A stretch of DNA of 64,000 bases from Deltaproteobacteria bacterium GWC2_55_46 (GCA_001595385.3 LVEI03000001.1:897501-961500); one strand, 5' to 3'. Positions 42,961 to 53,670 are shown, counted from the stretch's first letter. Notes: generated from the letters alone by a model not told the origin. A program made the numbers and translations.

Positions 42961-42990
42961 TTGACTTGAGCGGCCCGCATAACTTATAGT
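42961..42990 (+). promoter_or_regulatory. Sigma-70 promoter of the DedA gene
   Basis: TTGACT (42961-42966), 18-bp spacer, TATAGT (42985-42990). Transcription would begin near 42997, which excludes the in-frame GTG at 42994 as start codon and supports ATG 43027. Confidence 0.75.
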
Positions 42991-43026
42991 GTTGTGGTTT
43001 CGCACACCCGGACAAAAGAGGGGAAT

Positions 43027-43668
43027 ATGGAGCTTATAAAGGATTTCATAGAGATATTCATGCACCTGGACAGGCACCTGAGCGCGGTGATACAGGCATA
43101 CGGGGGCTGGACCTACGCCATACTCTTTCTCATAATCTTCTGCGAGACAGGCCTTGTCGTAACGCCGATACTCCCGGGCGACTCGCTCCTTTTCGCCATC
43201 GGCAACTTCGCCGCCCTCGGTTCATTGAAGATAGAATACCTTGTAGCCGGCCTCTCGATAGCGGCGATACTCGGAGACTCCGTCAATTACGCCATAGGCC
43301 GCTACCTCGGCCCCAAGGTCTTCAAAAAGACGGATAGCAGGATATTCAGGAAGGAGTACCTCGACAGGACGCACAGGTTCTATGAGAAGTACGGCGCCAG
43401 GACGATAATATTCGCCAGGTTCGTGCCCATAGTCCGCACATTCGCGCCGTTTGTGGCTGGAGTCGGGGCCATGTCCTACGGCAAGTTCCTCATCTACAAC
43501 ATAACAGGAGGAATAGCCTGGATATCGATCTTCGTCTTCGGAGGCTACTTCTTCGGGAGCCTCCCCATAGTGAAGGAGAACTTCACCATCGTCATCCTCG
43601 CCATAATAGTGCTTTCGATAATGCCCGGAGTGATAGAGTTCATAAGGGCAAGGCGGCAGACGGCTTAA
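43027..43668 (+). CDS. DedA/SNARE-associated (VTT) family membrane protein
   Basis: A 213-residue inner-membrane protein. Marks of the family: LFLIIFCETGLVVTPILPGDSLLF (first reentrant segment with E and the PGD motif), ILGDSVNYAIGRYLG, the Arg-containing FARFVPIVRTFAPFVAGVGAM and NITGGIAWISIFVFGGYFFG. DedA proteins are undecaprenyl-phosphate or phospholipid flippases. Start ATG 43027 behind GAGGGGAAT. A strong terminator follows. Confidence 0.93.
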   Translation: MELIKDFIEIFMHLDRHLSAVIQAYGGWTYAILFLIIFCETGLVVTPILPGDSLLFAIGNFAALGSLKIEYLVAGLSIAAILGDSVNYAIGRYLGPKVFKKTDSRIFRKEYLDRTHRFYEKYGARTIIFARFVPIVRTFAPFVAGVGAMSYGKFLIYNITGGIAWISIFVFGGYFFGSLPIVKENFTIVILAIIVLSIMPGVIEFIRARRQTA

Positions 43669-43681
43669 GGTAAAAGAGCTG

Positions 43682-43719
43682 AAAAAAAAGGCCCCGGCGG
43701 GAGAACCCTCCGGGGCCTT
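43682..43719. terminator. Bidirectional terminator between dedA and hppA
   Basis: AAGGCCCCGG-C-GGG and CCC-T-CCGGGGCCTT arms with loop AGAA and an A-run (43682-43689) on the left. It lies at the 3' ends of both convergent genes. Confidence 0.9.
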
Positions 43720-43732
43720 CGTTCATTTCAGC

Positions 43733-45778
43733 TTACGTGAAGAGCAGCGTCCCGAAGAGCACTGCCACAAGGTTTATGACCTTTATCATCGGGTTGATGC
43801 CCGGGCCTGCGGTGTCTTTATATGGGTCGCCGACGGTGTCGCCAGTAACGGCCGCCTGGTGGGCCGGCTTGTGCTTGCCGCCGTGGGCCCCTTCCTCTAT
43901 GAACTTCTTGGCGTTATCCCACGCCGCCCCGCCGGATGTCATCTTTATAGCCACGAAAAGCCCGGTCACGATCGACCCGACGAGCACCCCGCCGAGGGCC
44001 TTGGGCCCAAGGACCACCCCGACCGCTATCGGCGCTATGACAGGTATGAGAGATGGTATGACCATCTTCTGTATGGCCGCCGTTGTGACGATATCGACGC
44101 ATTTGCCGTACTCGGGCTGGGCGCTGCCATCCATTATGCCCTTTATCTCCCTGAACTGCCTTCTCACCTCGTCGACTATCGCCCCTGCCGCTTTTCCGAC
44201 GGCCTTCAAGAGCTGGGCGGCAAAGTAGAAGGGCAGCATGCCGCCTATAAAGAGGCCTACCAGCACAAGCGGATCAGAGAGGTCGAATATGACCTGCGCC
44301 CCGCCGGTGGAGATGATCCTTGTATACTCGGCAAAGAGGACTATCGCGGCAAGGGCCGCCGAGCCTATGGCGTATCCCTTTGTGACGGCCTTGGTCGTAT
44401 TGCCGACCGCGTCGAGCGGGTCCGTAATGGCCCTTACGGAACTGCCCATATTCGCCATCTCGGCGATGCCGCCGGCGTTATCTGTAATGGGGCCGAAGGA
44501 GTCTATCGCGACGACTATCCCTGCCATGGTGAGCATGGCCTCAGCCGCGACAGCCACGCCGAAGAGCCCGGCGAGGTGGAAGCTCGCGAGTATGGCCCCG
44601 GCTATTACCAGGACCGGCAGGGCCGTCGCCTGCTTGCCGACAGCCAGCCCGGCTATGATATTGGTAGCGTGGCCGGATATCGACGCCGAGACTATCTCCT
44701 GGACCGGGCTGTAGTGCTTGGCGGTGTAGTAGTCCGTTATCACGACCAGCGCTATCGTAACGGCCAGGCCTATAAGCGCGCACAGGTAATAACTGGACCA
44801 GCCTATGCCCCCGACCCCGTCCATCAGGTAGTAGGTGACAGGGTAGAAGGCCGCCGCCGCGAGCACGGCTGTGGCGACGAAGCCCTTGTAGAGGGCGGCC
44901 ATTATGTTGTTGCTCGAGCCGACCTTTACGAACCAGCTGCCTATTATAGTCATAATTATCGCGGCCCCGCCGAGGACCAGCGGGAAGAGCATCGCCGTCT
45001 GCGATCCTGGGAAGAGGATATGGGCCAGCGCCATCGTGGCGACCGTCGTGACGGCGTAGGTCTCGAAGAGGTCCGCAGCCATGCCGGCGCAGTCGCCGAC
45101 ATTGTCGCCGACGTTATCGGCTATTACGGCCGCGTTCCTCGGGTCATCCTCCGGTATCCCGGCCTCTAACTTTCCGACGAGGTCAGCCCCGACGTCCGCG
45201 GCCTTCGTATATATGCCGCCGCCGACCCTCGCGAAAAGGGATATCAAGCTGCCGCCAAGGCCGAGGGAGAGTAAAGAGGCCACCGCGTGCCCCTCGTCTG
45301 CTACACTTATGGCTACAACATAGAAGCCTGTTACCGCCAGAAGGCCCAGGCCTATGAGGAGGAGGCCCGTTACAGCCCCGCCCCTGAATGCCACCTGCAA
45401 CGCGGCGTTGAGGCCATTGTGCGCGGCCTGCGCCGTCTTGGCGTTGGCCCGTACCGCCACCATCATGCCGACATAGCCGGAGATGCCTGAGGCCACGCCG
45501 CCGACCAGGAAGCCGCATGCGGTAAGCAGGCCAAAGTGCTTTGACCATGAACCAGCTACCCAGAGGAGCACGAATATCACCGCGGCCACAACTGCCACTG
45601 TCTTGAACTGCCTCGCCATATAGGCTGAAGCGCCTTCATGGATAGCGGCCTGGATCTTCCTCATCTCCGGGGTCCCGCCATCCAGCCCTTTCACCCAGAA
45701 GGCAAGATACACGGCATAGATGATGCCCAGCACCGCGGAGCCCAGAGCGAACAGGATCATCAACGATGAGCTTTCCAT
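43733..45778 (-). CDS. hppA: Membrane-bound proton-pumping pyrophosphatase
   Basis: A 681-residue integral membrane enzyme with about 16 helices that pumps H+ with energy of PPi. The PPi site is in [45 protein letters not shown] and, near the end, [14 protein letters not shown]. In [17 protein letters not shown] the Lys and Thr (K-x-x-T) are the residues that replace bound K+ in potassium-independent enzymes, so I predict a K+-independent H+ pump rather than a Na+ pump. AGGAGAAACGTGTA precedes the ATG. Confidence 0.96.
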   Translation of the reverse strand: MESSSLMILFALGSAVLGIIYAVYLAFWVKGLDGGTPEMRKIQAAIHEGASAYMARQFKTVAVVAAVIFVLLWVAGSWSKHFGLLTACGFLVGGVASGISGYVGMMVAVRANAKTAQAAHNGLNAALQVAFRGGAVTGLLLIGLGLLAVTGFYVVAISVADEGHAVASLLSLGLGGSLISLFARVGGGIYTKAADVGADLVGKLEAGIPEDDPRNAAVIADNVGDNVGDCAGMAADLFETYAVTTVATMALAHILFPGSQTAMLFPLVLGGAAIIMTIIGSWFVKVGSSNNIMAALYKGFVATAVLAAAAFYPVTYYLMDGVGGIGWSSYYLCALIGLAVTIALVVITDYYTAKHYSPVQEIVSASISGHATNIIAGLAVGKQATALPVLVIAGAILASFHLAGLFGVAVAAEAMLTMAGIVVAIDSFGPITDNAGGIAEMANMGSSVRAITDPLDAVGNTTKAVTKGYAIGSAALAAIVLFAEYTRIISTGGAQVIFDLSDPLVLVGLFIGGMLPFYFAAQLLKAVGKAAGAIVDEVRRQFREIKGIMDGSAQPEYGKCVDIVTTAAIQKMVIPSLIPVIAPIAVGVVLGPKALGGVLVGSIVTGLFVAIKMTSGGAAWDNAKKFIEEGAHGGKHKPAHQAAVTGDTVGDPYKDTAGPGINPMIKVINLVAVLFGTLLFT

Positions 45779-46087
45779 TACACGTTTCTCCTTTGCAGAT
45801 TTGTGATTATGTGCCGCAAACAGAGGTGATCGACGCAGTCAGGTTTATCCGCCTGGGCTGCCGGTGGAACGGGAAACCGAAACAACTGGAACCTCAATTA
45901 CAGAGCTACAGCCTGTCAGAAACCGTAATCGAAAGTATCTCTGAGCCAGATACGTACAGTTCTCGTCTTTTTTTAGAAGGGAGTTATCAGCAAGGGCCGA
46001 TAAACTCTGGTTGGATTAGTACAAGGAATGTACCATTTCTAATTGCCCTAAATCAACAATTCTATTCTGGCAGGTTCCAGGAAAATG
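45779..46087. other. 309-bp gene-free stretch between hppA and the SprT-like gene
   Basis: It holds the hppA leader (ribosome site AGGAGA at 45784-45790) and a lower-GC segment (45950-46080). A plus-strand open frame 45766-46107 crosses it, but it lacks a ribosome site, has unbiased codon use and no recognisable domain. I see no RNA gene or repeat. Confidence 0.5.
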
Positions 46088-46762
46088 TCAAAGGAGGTGC
46101 CTGTTAGACCTCTCCCAGGCCGTAGCGAGCTGGAATAGCTTGAACTCCTTTTCTTTTCGCCTGAACTCTCTTGAATGGACGCTCATCCTCTCCCCTTTGC
46201 GCTCCATGCCGAGGTGGGCGTGAAGCATCTCATGGTAGACGATGAACTCGACAAAGAACCGGGGTACGGCAGGGGAATCGAGGATCGCGGAGACCCTGAC
46301 GGTCCGGGAGGCGAATGAGTACGAGCCGAGCGTTCTTCTGCGCACCCTGCCGGGCTGTCTCCTTGACCATGTGATAGAGGCGGCTATAGAGCCGCTGAAG
46401 TACTCGCGGTTGACAGCGCCGAATATCTCGGCGAGGTCATGGCACCTGCCGCTCGGCCGAAGCCGCTCATTCCTGGGCTTGCCCTGTAGCTCCAGGCGCT
46501 TATCCCTTATAAAGCGGTTCACGAGCGGGGTCTTTATACGGCTGCCGGCTATGAAGCGGCCTAACTCCCCGAGGACCTCTTTAGGCGCGGAAAGGAATAT
46601 CCTGTGGAGCCTTAAGGCTACCTCGCCCTGCCCTCCCTTCGCGGAGACCATCCTCGTTGAATTATCTGTGACTGTAATCGAGACAGCGCGCCCTGAGGCC
46701 CGCTCAATGAGTTCCCTTACGTGGCTTAAGTCTTGTGTGAACGGGATCGGAAGCTGTTCCAT
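46088..46762 (-). CDS. SprT-like zinc metalloprotease-fold protein
   Basis: A ~224-residue protein with a SprT-like zincin domain in the C-terminal half: LAEIFGAVNREYFSGSIAASITWSRR (substrate lead-in), LGSYSFASRTVRVSAILDSP and the metal motif VYHEMLHAHLGM (HExxH), with a further His in MSVHSREFRRKEKEF. The N-terminal ~100 residues (DLSHVRELIERASGRAVSITVTDN) are less clear. The start is uncertain: ATG 46762 is the best, the open frame runs further to 46915 but overlaps the promoter of the divergent xfp gene. Confidence 0.8.
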   Translation of the reverse strand: MEQLPIPFTQDLSHVRELIERASGRAVSITVTDNSTRMVSAKGGQGEVALRLHRIFLSAPKEVLGELGRFIAGSRIKTPLVNRFIRDKRLELQGKPRNERLRPSGRCHDLAEIFGAVNREYFSGSIAASITWSRRQPGRVRRRTLGSYSFASRTVRVSAILDSPAVPRFFVEFIVYHEMLHAHLGMERKGERMSVHSREFRRKEKEFKLFQLATAWERSNRHLL

Positions 46763-46893
46763 AAGTGGGCGTATTGTAAGGGCCGGCGCCCCTGTTTTCA
46801 AGAAGAAACAAAGAAGGACGGTCTTCTCCTGGCTGTTGCCCGCTTCGATCCTCAGAATGTGATAAAGTTTAATGTATAAATATGGAGGTGACG

Positions 46894-49287
46894 ATGAAGA
46901 GCCATGAAAAGGCAAAACGCGATTATGCGGCCGGCACGGCGGTAGACCGGTACTTCAGGGCCGTAAACTATCTCGCCGCCGCGCAGATATACCTTAAGGA
47001 CAACCCGCTCATGGAAGAGCCTTTGAAGGCCGGGCACGTTAAGGAGCGGCTCCTGGGCCATTGGGGCACCGCCCCCGGCATAAACCTCACCTACCTCCAC
47101 CTCAACAGGCTCATACTGAAGACCAACGCGAGCGTCCTTTTCGTGACCGGGCCCGGCCACGGCGCGGCGGCCAACCTCGCGAACATGTACCTTGAGGGCG
47201 CCCTCACCGAGATATATCCGGAGCTTACGCTCGACATGGAAGGCTTGAGAACGTTCCTCAAATGGTTTTCATGGCCTGACAGGTTCCCCAGCCACCTTAA
47301 CCCGGCACTCCCCGGGGTAATACACGAGGGTGGCGAGCTCGGCTATGCCCTTTCGACCTCATACGGAACGGTGCTCGACAACCCGGGGCTCATTACCGTC
47401 TGCCTTGTGGGCGACGGCGAGGCCGAGACCGGCCCCACCGCCGGGGGCTGGCACTCGAACAAGTTCCTGAACCCGGCTACCGACGGGGCTGTGCTTCCGA
47501 TACTGCACCTTAACGGCTTTAAGATATCCTCCCCCACCATATTCGGCACCATGACCGACGAGGAGCTTACAAGCCTTTTCAGAGGCTACGGCCACGGGGT
47601 TGAGATAGTCTCCGCCGGTACAGACGTGCATGACGAGTATGACGCGGCGCTCGACAGAGCCTACGACAAGATACGAGCGCTTCAGGGCGCATCGAGGGCC
47701 GGGAAGATGCCAGAGAGGCCCAAGTGGCCCATGATAATACTCAAGACCCCCAAGGGCTGGACGGGGCCCAAGAAGATGGACGGCAAGATTGTGGAAGGCT
47801 CCTTCAGGTCGCACCAGGTGCCTGGAAAGGACTTGATCAAGAACACGGCCCACATGAAGGCCATAGAGGAATGGCTCCGCTCATACAGGCCATGGGAGTT
47901 ATTCGACAGGGACGGAAGGCCAGCCCAGGATATCCTTTCGCAATGCCCGGCTGGCGAGCTAAGGATGTCCATGAACCCATACAGCATAGGCGGCAGGAAA
48001 AGGGTCCCGTTAAAGCTACCGCCGCTCGATGAGCGCTGGGTAGAGGTGAAGGGCCGGGGCGCAAAGGAGGCGAGCGCGATGGAGGCGCTCGGCCAGTACT
48101 TTAAAGACCTCATGATAAGGAACCGCGAGGAACGGAACTTCCGTATCGTCTGCCCGGATGAGCTTGAATCGAACAGGCTAGAGGCCGTCCTCGACGTCAC
48201 CAACAGGCAGTACGTATGGCCGGTGCCGCCAGGGTCCGAGAAGATCGGCCCTGAAGGCATGGTCCTTGAGGTCCTAAACGAGCACAACTGCCTTGGATGG
48301 CTCGAAGGCTATCTCCTTACCGGCAGGCACGGGGTCTTCCCGTGCTACGAGGCATTCCTGCAGATAGTGGACGGCATGGCCAACCAATACTCGAAGTTCC
48401 TGAAATCCGCCCTCGAGGTGCCATGGAGGCTCCCTATATCGTCCCTCAACTTCATCCTCACCTCGGAGGCCTGGAGGCAGGAGCACAACGGCTACTCCCA
48501 CCAGGGGCCTGGCTTCATAAATAACCTCCTTACGAAAAAGGGCTATATCTACCGCATATACCTGCCGCCTGACGCGAACACGCTCCTTTGCACCATCAGC
48601 AACGCCCTTGCCTCGACCGACCAGATAAACCTGATCATCGCGAGCAAACAGCCGATGGCGCAGTGGCTTACCATGGAGGAAGCCATCGAAGACTGCCAGG
48701 CGGGCATAGGCATCTGGAGCTGGGCGTCGACCAACGGCGGCGAGGACCCGGAGCTTGTGCTCGCCGGGTGCGGCAACAACCTGACGCTTGAGGTGATGGC
48801 AGCGGCGCGGATATTGAGAGAGGAGGCCCCGGACTGGAGGATACGCGTCGTGAACGTCATAGACATACTCGTGCTCGGCATACCGCAGAAGTACCCGGGC
48901 GGGCTCGATGAGGCGCGGTTCCAGAGGATATTCCCTCTCGACTGCCCGGTCCTCTTTAACTTCCACGGATACACCTCAGCCATAAAACAGCTCGTCTGGG
49001 AGAGGCCCGGCAACAGCCGCTTCGACATAAACGGCTACAGGGAGGAGGGCACGACCACCACCCCCTTTGACATGCTGGTGCGTAACCGCGTCAGCAGGTA
49101 CCACCTGGTCATGAAGGCCGCCGAGGAGATAGCCGCCGGAGACCCCGGCAAGGCGGCCCTGGCGGAGAAGCTCGTGATCAAGTACTCAAGAAAGCTCATC
49201 GACCACAGAAATTACATAGACCAGTTCGGGATCGACCCGCCTGAGATACTCAACTGGAGATGGCAGCCTGACGGGGGCAGGAGATGA
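46894..49287 (+). CDS. xfp: Xylulose-5-phosphate / fructose-6-phosphate phosphoketolase
   Basis: A 797-residue TPP enzyme that cleaves xylulose-5-P (or fructose-6-P) with phosphate to acetyl-phosphate and glyceraldehyde-3-P (or erythrose-4-P). Signatures: GHWGTAPGINLTYLHLN, VTGPGHG, the thiamine-binding VGDGEAETGPTAGGWHSN...LHLNG, SHQVPGKD and DELESNRL. ATG 46894 is preceded by GGAGGTGACG; the ATG at 46882 is part of that site. It is complete and starts the row xfp-treZ-GH57-treY, which suggests a carbon-overflow or bypass route feeding from stored glucan. Confidence 0.95.
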   Translation: MKSHEKAKRDYAAGTAVDRYFRAVNYLAAAQIYLKDNPLMEEPLKAGHVKERLLGHWGTAPGINLTYLHLNRLILKTNASVLFVTGPGHGAAANLANMYLEGALTEIYPELTLDMEGLRTFLKWFSWPDRFPSHLNPALPGVIHEGGELGYALSTSYGTVLDNPGLITVCLVGDGEAETGPTAGGWHSNKFLNPATDGAVLPILHLNGFKISSPTIFGTMTDEELTSLFRGYGHGVEIVSAGTDVHDEYDAALDRAYDKIRALQGASRAGKMPERPKWPMIILKTPKGWTGPKKMDGKIVEGSFRSHQVPGKDLIKNTAHMKAIEEWLRSYRPWELFDRDGRPAQDILSQCPAGELRMSMNPYSIGGRKRVPLKLPPLDERWVEVKGRGAKEASAMEALGQYFKDLMIRNREERNFRIVCPDELESNRLEAVLDVTNRQYVWPVPPGSEKIGPEGMVLEVLNEHNCLGWLEGYLLTGRHGVFPCYEAFLQIVDGMANQYSKFLKSALEVPWRLPISSLNFILTSEAWRQEHNGYSHQGPGFINNLLTKKGYIYRIYLPPDANTLLCTISNALASTDQINLIIASKQPMAQWLTMEEAIEDCQAGIGIWSWASTNGGEDPELVLAGCGNNLTLEVMAAARILREEAPDWRIRVVNVIDILVLGIPQKYPGGLDEARFQRIFPLDCPVLFNFHGYTSAIKQLVWERPGNSRFDINGYREEGTTTTPFDMLVRNRVSRYHLVMKAAEEIAAGDPGKAALAEKLVIKYSRKLIDHRNYIDQFGIDPPEILNWRWQPDGGRR

Positions 49288-49419
49288 ACGGCGTTACCCC
49301 CCATCACCTTCGATTGACTTATCCTTATACGGATATAGACTTTATGTAAGCTTTTTACCATGCCGTATCCCGGCCACAGGCCGTATAAGTCCAATAAATG
49401 CCGGCCGTTTTCAGGTTCG

Positions 49420-51249
49420 ATGAAGATAGGAGCCATCCTCGAAGACGGAGCATGCCGTTTCACGGTCTGGGCACCTGTTGCTCCCGCGGTCGGGCTTGTC
49501 CTTGAAATGCCAGGGGAGTCCCATAAGCGCAGAATAGCAATGGAAAAGGACGGCTCCGGATACTGGCACGCCTTCGTGGCCGACGCCCGCCCCGGGTCGA
49601 GGTATTTCTTTTCGCTCAACGGATGCGAGAGGGCCGACCCTGCCTCGCATTATCAGCCTCTCGGGGTCTTCGGTCCCTCGGAGGTCATAGACCACTCTTC
49701 CTTTAAATGGAATGACAAGGGGTGGAAGGGACTGGCGCCGGGAAGCCTTGTCATATACGAAGTACACACAGGGACCTTTACAAGGGCCGGGGACTTCGGA
49801 TCGATAATCACGAGGCTCGACGAGCTTAAGGAACTTGGAATAAACGCCCTGGAGCTTATGCCCGTGGCGCAGTTCCCCGGGAAAAGGAACTGGGGCTACG
49901 ACGGGGTATTTCCCTTCGCCGTGCAAAATAGCTATGGCGGCCCGCTGGCCCTCAAGAGGCTCGTAGACGAATGCCACAAAAGGGGCATTGCAGTCGTACT
50001 GGACGTCGTATACAACCACCTCGGCCCGGAGGGGAACTATATCGCGGACTTCGGCCCATATTTCACGGAAAGGTATAAGACCCCGTGGGGGGCGGCAATA
50101 AACTTCGACGGGCCTGAAAGCGACCATGTAAGGAACTACTTCGTGGAGAACGCCCTTTACTGGTTCGAGCGCTTCCATATGGACGCCCTCAGGCTCGACG
50201 CGGTACACGCCATAATAGACATGAGCGCGTTTGCCTTCCTGGCCTTCCTGAAAAAAAAGACGGCGGAGTTCTCTTTGGACCAGGGCCGCGCCTTCCATCT
50301 CTTCGCCGAATCGGACCTGAATGACACGAAACTGGTCTCAACAGGCGAGTACGGCTACGGCCTTGACGCGCTCTGGTGCGACGACTTCCACCATTCGATA
50401 CACGCGCTCCTTACAGGGGAACGGAACGGCTACTACGCGGACTTCGGGTCGATATCCCATCTTGCAAGATCACTCAACGACGGGTTCGTCTACTCGGGGC
50501 AGTATTCGGCCTACAGGAAAAGAAGCTTCGGGAGCCCATCTGCCCTTATCCCGAAGGAGCGCTTCATAGTGAGCGTCCAGAACCATGACCAGGCCGGCAA
50601 CCGGATGCTCGGGGAGAGGCTCGCGAAGCTCACCTCTTTCGATGGGCTCAAGCTCTCGGCCGGGCTCCTTCTTCTCTCCCCTTATATCCCGCTTATCTTC
50701 ATGGGCGAAGAATACGGCGAGGATGCGCCATTCCTCTACTTCGTAGACCACGGCAACGAGGAGCTGATACAGGCAATAAGGGAAGGCAGGAAAAAGGAGT
50801 TCGAGGAGTTCCAGTGGCAGGGAGAGCCGCCAATGCCCGACAGCCCGGAGACCTTTCACGCCTCCATGCTCAGGTGGGAGTCCAGGCGTTCGGGGCATAA
50901 AAAAACCCTTCTCGACCTGTACAGGGCCCTTATCGAGATGCGCCGGTCAATACCCGCCCTTGGGGTCTCAAGTGAAGCTGTTGCAAGGGCCTGGGGGTCG
51001 GAAGAAGAGAAGATCGTATTCCTTTTGAGGGAAAAAAAAGATAGCGCGGCCTTCGCGCTCTTCAGCTTCAATAGAGATACAGCTCGGATACCGGTGCCCT
51101 TCCCCCCTGGCAGATGGACGAGGAAGATAGATTCCGCCGGGCCGGAATGGGATGGGCCTGGAGGAAGCCTGCCCGCGGCGGGAGAAGGGGGTGCGGAGCA
51201 AGAGGTGAATCCGCTGAGCTTCGCCCTCTACATAAGGGAGCGGGCCTGA
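49420..51249 (+). CDS. treZ: Malto-oligosyltrehalose trehalohydrolase
   Basis: A 609-residue GH13 enzyme that releases trehalose from maltooligosyl-trehalose. N-terminal carbohydrate-binding domain (FTVWAPVAPAVGLVL, residues ~5-95), then the barrel: LMPVAQFPGKRNWGYDGV, DVVYNHLGPEGNY, nucleophile Asp260 in LRLDAVHAI, acid Glu297 in FAESDLND, Asp390 in VQNHDQAGNR. ATG 49420 is chosen since the upstream 20 residues are not family-like. Its TGA abuts the ATG of the GH57 gene. Works with treY (53667). Confidence 0.94.
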   Translation: MKIGAILEDGACRFTVWAPVAPAVGLVLEMPGESHKRRIAMEKDGSGYWHAFVADARPGSRYFFSLNGCERADPASHYQPLGVFGPSEVIDHSSFKWNDKGWKGLAPGSLVIYEVHTGTFTRAGDFGSIITRLDELKELGINALELMPVAQFPGKRNWGYDGVFPFAVQNSYGGPLALKRLVDECHKRGIAVVLDVVYNHLGPEGNYIADFGPYFTERYKTPWGAAINFDGPESDHVRNYFVENALYWFERFHMDALRLDAVHAIIDMSAFAFLAFLKKKTAEFSLDQGRAFHLFAESDLNDTKLVSTGEYGYGLDALWCDDFHHSIHALLTGERNGYYADFGSISHLARSLNDGFVYSGQYSAYRKRSFGSPSALIPKERFIVSVQNHDQAGNRMLGERLAKLTSFDGLKLSAGLLLLSPYIPLIFMGEEYGEDAPFLYFVDHGNEELIQAIREGRKKEFEEFQWQGEPPMPDSPETFHASMLRWESRRSGHKKTLLDLYRALIEMRRSIPALGVSSEAVARAWGSEEEKIVFLLREKKDSAAFALFSFNRDTARIPVPFPPGRWTRKIDSAGPEWDGPGGSLPAAGEGGAEQEVNPLSFALYIRERA

Positions 51250-53670
51250 ATGGAGAAATACATCTGCATACACGGCCACTTCTACCAGCCCCCGAGGGAG
51301 AACCCGTGGCTTGAGCATATCGAGCTGCAGGACTCGGCCTACCCTTACCATGACTGGAACCAGAGGATAACAGCCGAATGCTACGAGCCCAACTCGGCAG
51401 CCCGCATACTCGGCCCTGATCTCAAGATAATCGAGATAGTCAACAACTACTCAAAGATGAGCTTCAACTTCGGCCCCACCCTGCTCTACAGCATGCAGGA
51501 GAGCTCGGACGCCTACAAGAATATCATGGAAGCCGACCGCGCGAGCATGGAGCGTTACTCGGGCCACGGCTCTGCCATAGCCCAGGTCTACAACCACATG
51601 ATAATGCCTCTTGCCGACAGGAGGGACAAGCGCACCCAGGTCATATGGGGCATAAAGGATTTCAAGTCGCGCTTCGGCAGGGAGCCTGAAGGCATGTGGC
51701 TCCCGGAGACAGCGGTGGATACCGAAACGCTCGAAGTGCTCTCCGAGACCGGCGTCAGGTTCACCATACTCGCCCCAAGGCAGGCAAAGAGGGTCAAAAA
51801 GAACCATAAGGGCGCCAGATGGAAGGAGCTTACCGATGAGCGCCTGGACACCTCAATGCCATACCTCTGCCATCTGCCTTCAGGCAGGAGCATCGCCATC
51901 TTCTTCTACAACGGCGAGATCTCCCATGAAGTGGGCTTCGGCAACCTGCTGGACAACGGGGAGAACTTCGCGAAAAGGCTCGCCGGCGCGTTCCAGTCCG
52001 ATGAAAGGGCGGCGGCCCTCGTCCATATAGCCACCGACGGCGAGTCGTACGGCCATCACCACAGGCACGGGGACATGGCGCTCTCATATTGCATGCACTT
52101 CATAGAGTCGCAGGGGCTGGCGAAGTTCACCAACTACGGCGAGTACCTTGAGAGGTTCCCCCCTGAAAACACGGTGGAGATACACGAGAACTCATCCTGG
52201 AGCTGCGCGCACGGCATTGAGCGCTGGAGAGCTGACTGCGGCTGCTCTACGGGCGGCTACCCGGATTGGAACCAGGCATGGAGGGCGCCTTTAAGGGAGG
52301 CCTTTGACTGGCTCAAACGCGCGTTCGACCCGATATACGAGAAGGAGGCGTCGGCTTACCTCAAAGACCCGTGGGCAGCCAGGGACGGGTACATAGAGAT
52401 CATAAACGACAGGTCTGCCGAGAAAGCAGAGGCCTTTTTCGCCAGCCACGCGAGGAGGCCTCTGGGAAGGAACGAAAAGGTAAAGACGCTCAAGCTCCTT
52501 GAGGGTCAAAGGAATACGCAGCTCATGTACACGAGCTGCGGCTGGTTCTTCGACGAGGTATCCGGCATAGAAGGCGTACAGGTCATGATGTACGCGGCAA
52601 GGGCCATACAGCTCGCGTCTGAAGCCGCGGGCGCCGAGCTCGAAACAGAGTTCGAGGGGATGCTCGAAGGCGCGCCAAGCAACATATACGGGAACGCGAG
52701 GAACGCCTACAACATGTTCGTCAAGGTCGCCAGGGTGGACCTGCTGAGGGTCGGCGCGCACCACGCCATATCGTCTCTTTTTTTCGACCACAACAGGAAG
52801 ACGGAGATTTACGCCTTCAACGCCCTGAACGAATCCCTTGAAAGGATAGAGGCCGGCAAGAACAGGCTCGCCATCGGCAGGACCGTCATAGGATCGAAGG
52901 TGACATGGGAAGAAGCAAAGCTCTCTACCGCCGTCTTGCACCTTGGAGAGGTGAGCATAAACTGCGGGATAAAGTACTTCAGGGGCGAGGACGAGTTCAC
53001 GAGGGCGAAGGCGGACCTTAAAGCCGCCTTCGACAGGGGAGAGATCCCTGACGTCATACGGCTGATGGACAAGCACTTCGGCACCGGGAGCTATTCGCTC
53101 TGGCACCTCTTCAAGGACCAGCAGAGAAAGATCATCAACGAGATACTGCTCGCCACATACAAGGACATCGAGGGCTTTCACAGGCACATATTCGAAAGCA
53201 ACTACGGGACCATGGATTTTCTGAGGAAACTCGGAATACCGCTGCCCAGGCCGCTGGGAGTGTCGGCCGAGTTCATACTGAACCACGACCTTGAGGAGAT
53301 CCTGAAGGAAAAAGAGCTGGACATCGACGGCCTCGGCGCCACCATAAAGAAAAGCCAGCACCTCTCCGCCCAGATAGACCCGGACACCATAGGCTATGTC
53401 GCTGGCGCATGGATCAACGCCCGCATGGAAGAGACCGCCGAGCCTTGCCGTCTTGAGGACCTTGAACGTATAAGGGACGTCTTACGGCTCCTGCGCGCAA
53501 CGCCTGTGAAGCTCAACCTGTGGAAGTCGCAGAACATCTATTATCAGCTTGGCAGAAAGGTCTACCCCGGCGTTAAGGCAAAGGCCGGGGAAGGGGACGA
53601 CGGCTCAAGGAAGTGGGTGGCCGTTTTCGATGACCTGGGCAGCTACTTCCATATGAAGGTATCCGGATGA
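51250..53670 (+). CDS. GH57 family glycoside hydrolase with DUF3536
   Basis: An 806-residue protein. The GH57 N-terminal barrel begins CIHGHFYQPPRENPWLE and carries MSFNFGPTLL, the probable nucleophile Glu153 in MWLPETAVD and HIATDGESYGHHHRHGD (Asp263 acid/base). DUF3536 forms the C-terminal ~450 residues with WSCAHGIERWRADCGC and QLMYTSCGWFFDE. GH57 enzymes act on alpha-glucans, so an amylase or transferase supplying maltooligosaccharides to TreY is likely. It is placed between treZ and treY with start/stop contacts at both ends (4-bp overlap with treY). Confidence 0.9.
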   Translation: MEKYICIHGHFYQPPRENPWLEHIELQDSAYPYHDWNQRITAECYEPNSAARILGPDLKIIEIVNNYSKMSFNFGPTLLYSMQESSDAYKNIMEADRASMERYSGHGSAIAQVYNHMIMPLADRRDKRTQVIWGIKDFKSRFGREPEGMWLPETAVDTETLEVLSETGVRFTILAPRQAKRVKKNHKGARWKELTDERLDTSMPYLCHLPSGRSIAIFFYNGEISHEVGFGNLLDNGENFAKRLAGAFQSDERAAALVHIATDGESYGHHHRHGDMALSYCMHFIESQGLAKFTNYGEYLERFPPENTVEIHENSSWSCAHGIERWRADCGCSTGGYPDWNQAWRAPLREAFDWLKRAFDPIYEKEASAYLKDPWAARDGYIEIINDRSAEKAEAFFASHARRPLGRNEKVKTLKLLEGQRNTQLMYTSCGWFFDEVSGIEGVQVMMYAARAIQLASEAAGAELETEFEGMLEGAPSNIYGNARNAYNMFVKVARVDLLRVGAHHAISSLFFDHNRKTEIYAFNALNESLERIEAGKNRLAIGRTVIGSKVTWEEAKLSTAVLHLGEVSINCGIKYFRGEDEFTRAKADLKAAFDRGEIPDVIRLMDKHFGTGSYSLWHLFKDQQRKIINEILLATYKDIEGFHRHIFESNYGTMDFLRKLGIPLPRPLGVSAEFILNHDLEEILKEKELDIDGLGATIKKSQHLSAQIDPDTIGYVAGAWINARMEETAEPCRLEDLERIRDVLRLLRATPVKLNLWKSQNIYYQLGRKVYPGVKAKAGEGDDGSRKWVAVFDDLGSYFHMKVSG

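Noticed and set aside
45766-46107. Plus-strand open frame of 113 codons between hppA and the SprT-like gene
   Set aside because: No ribosome site, start overlaps the hppA start region, composition is not protein-like and no domain is recognisable.
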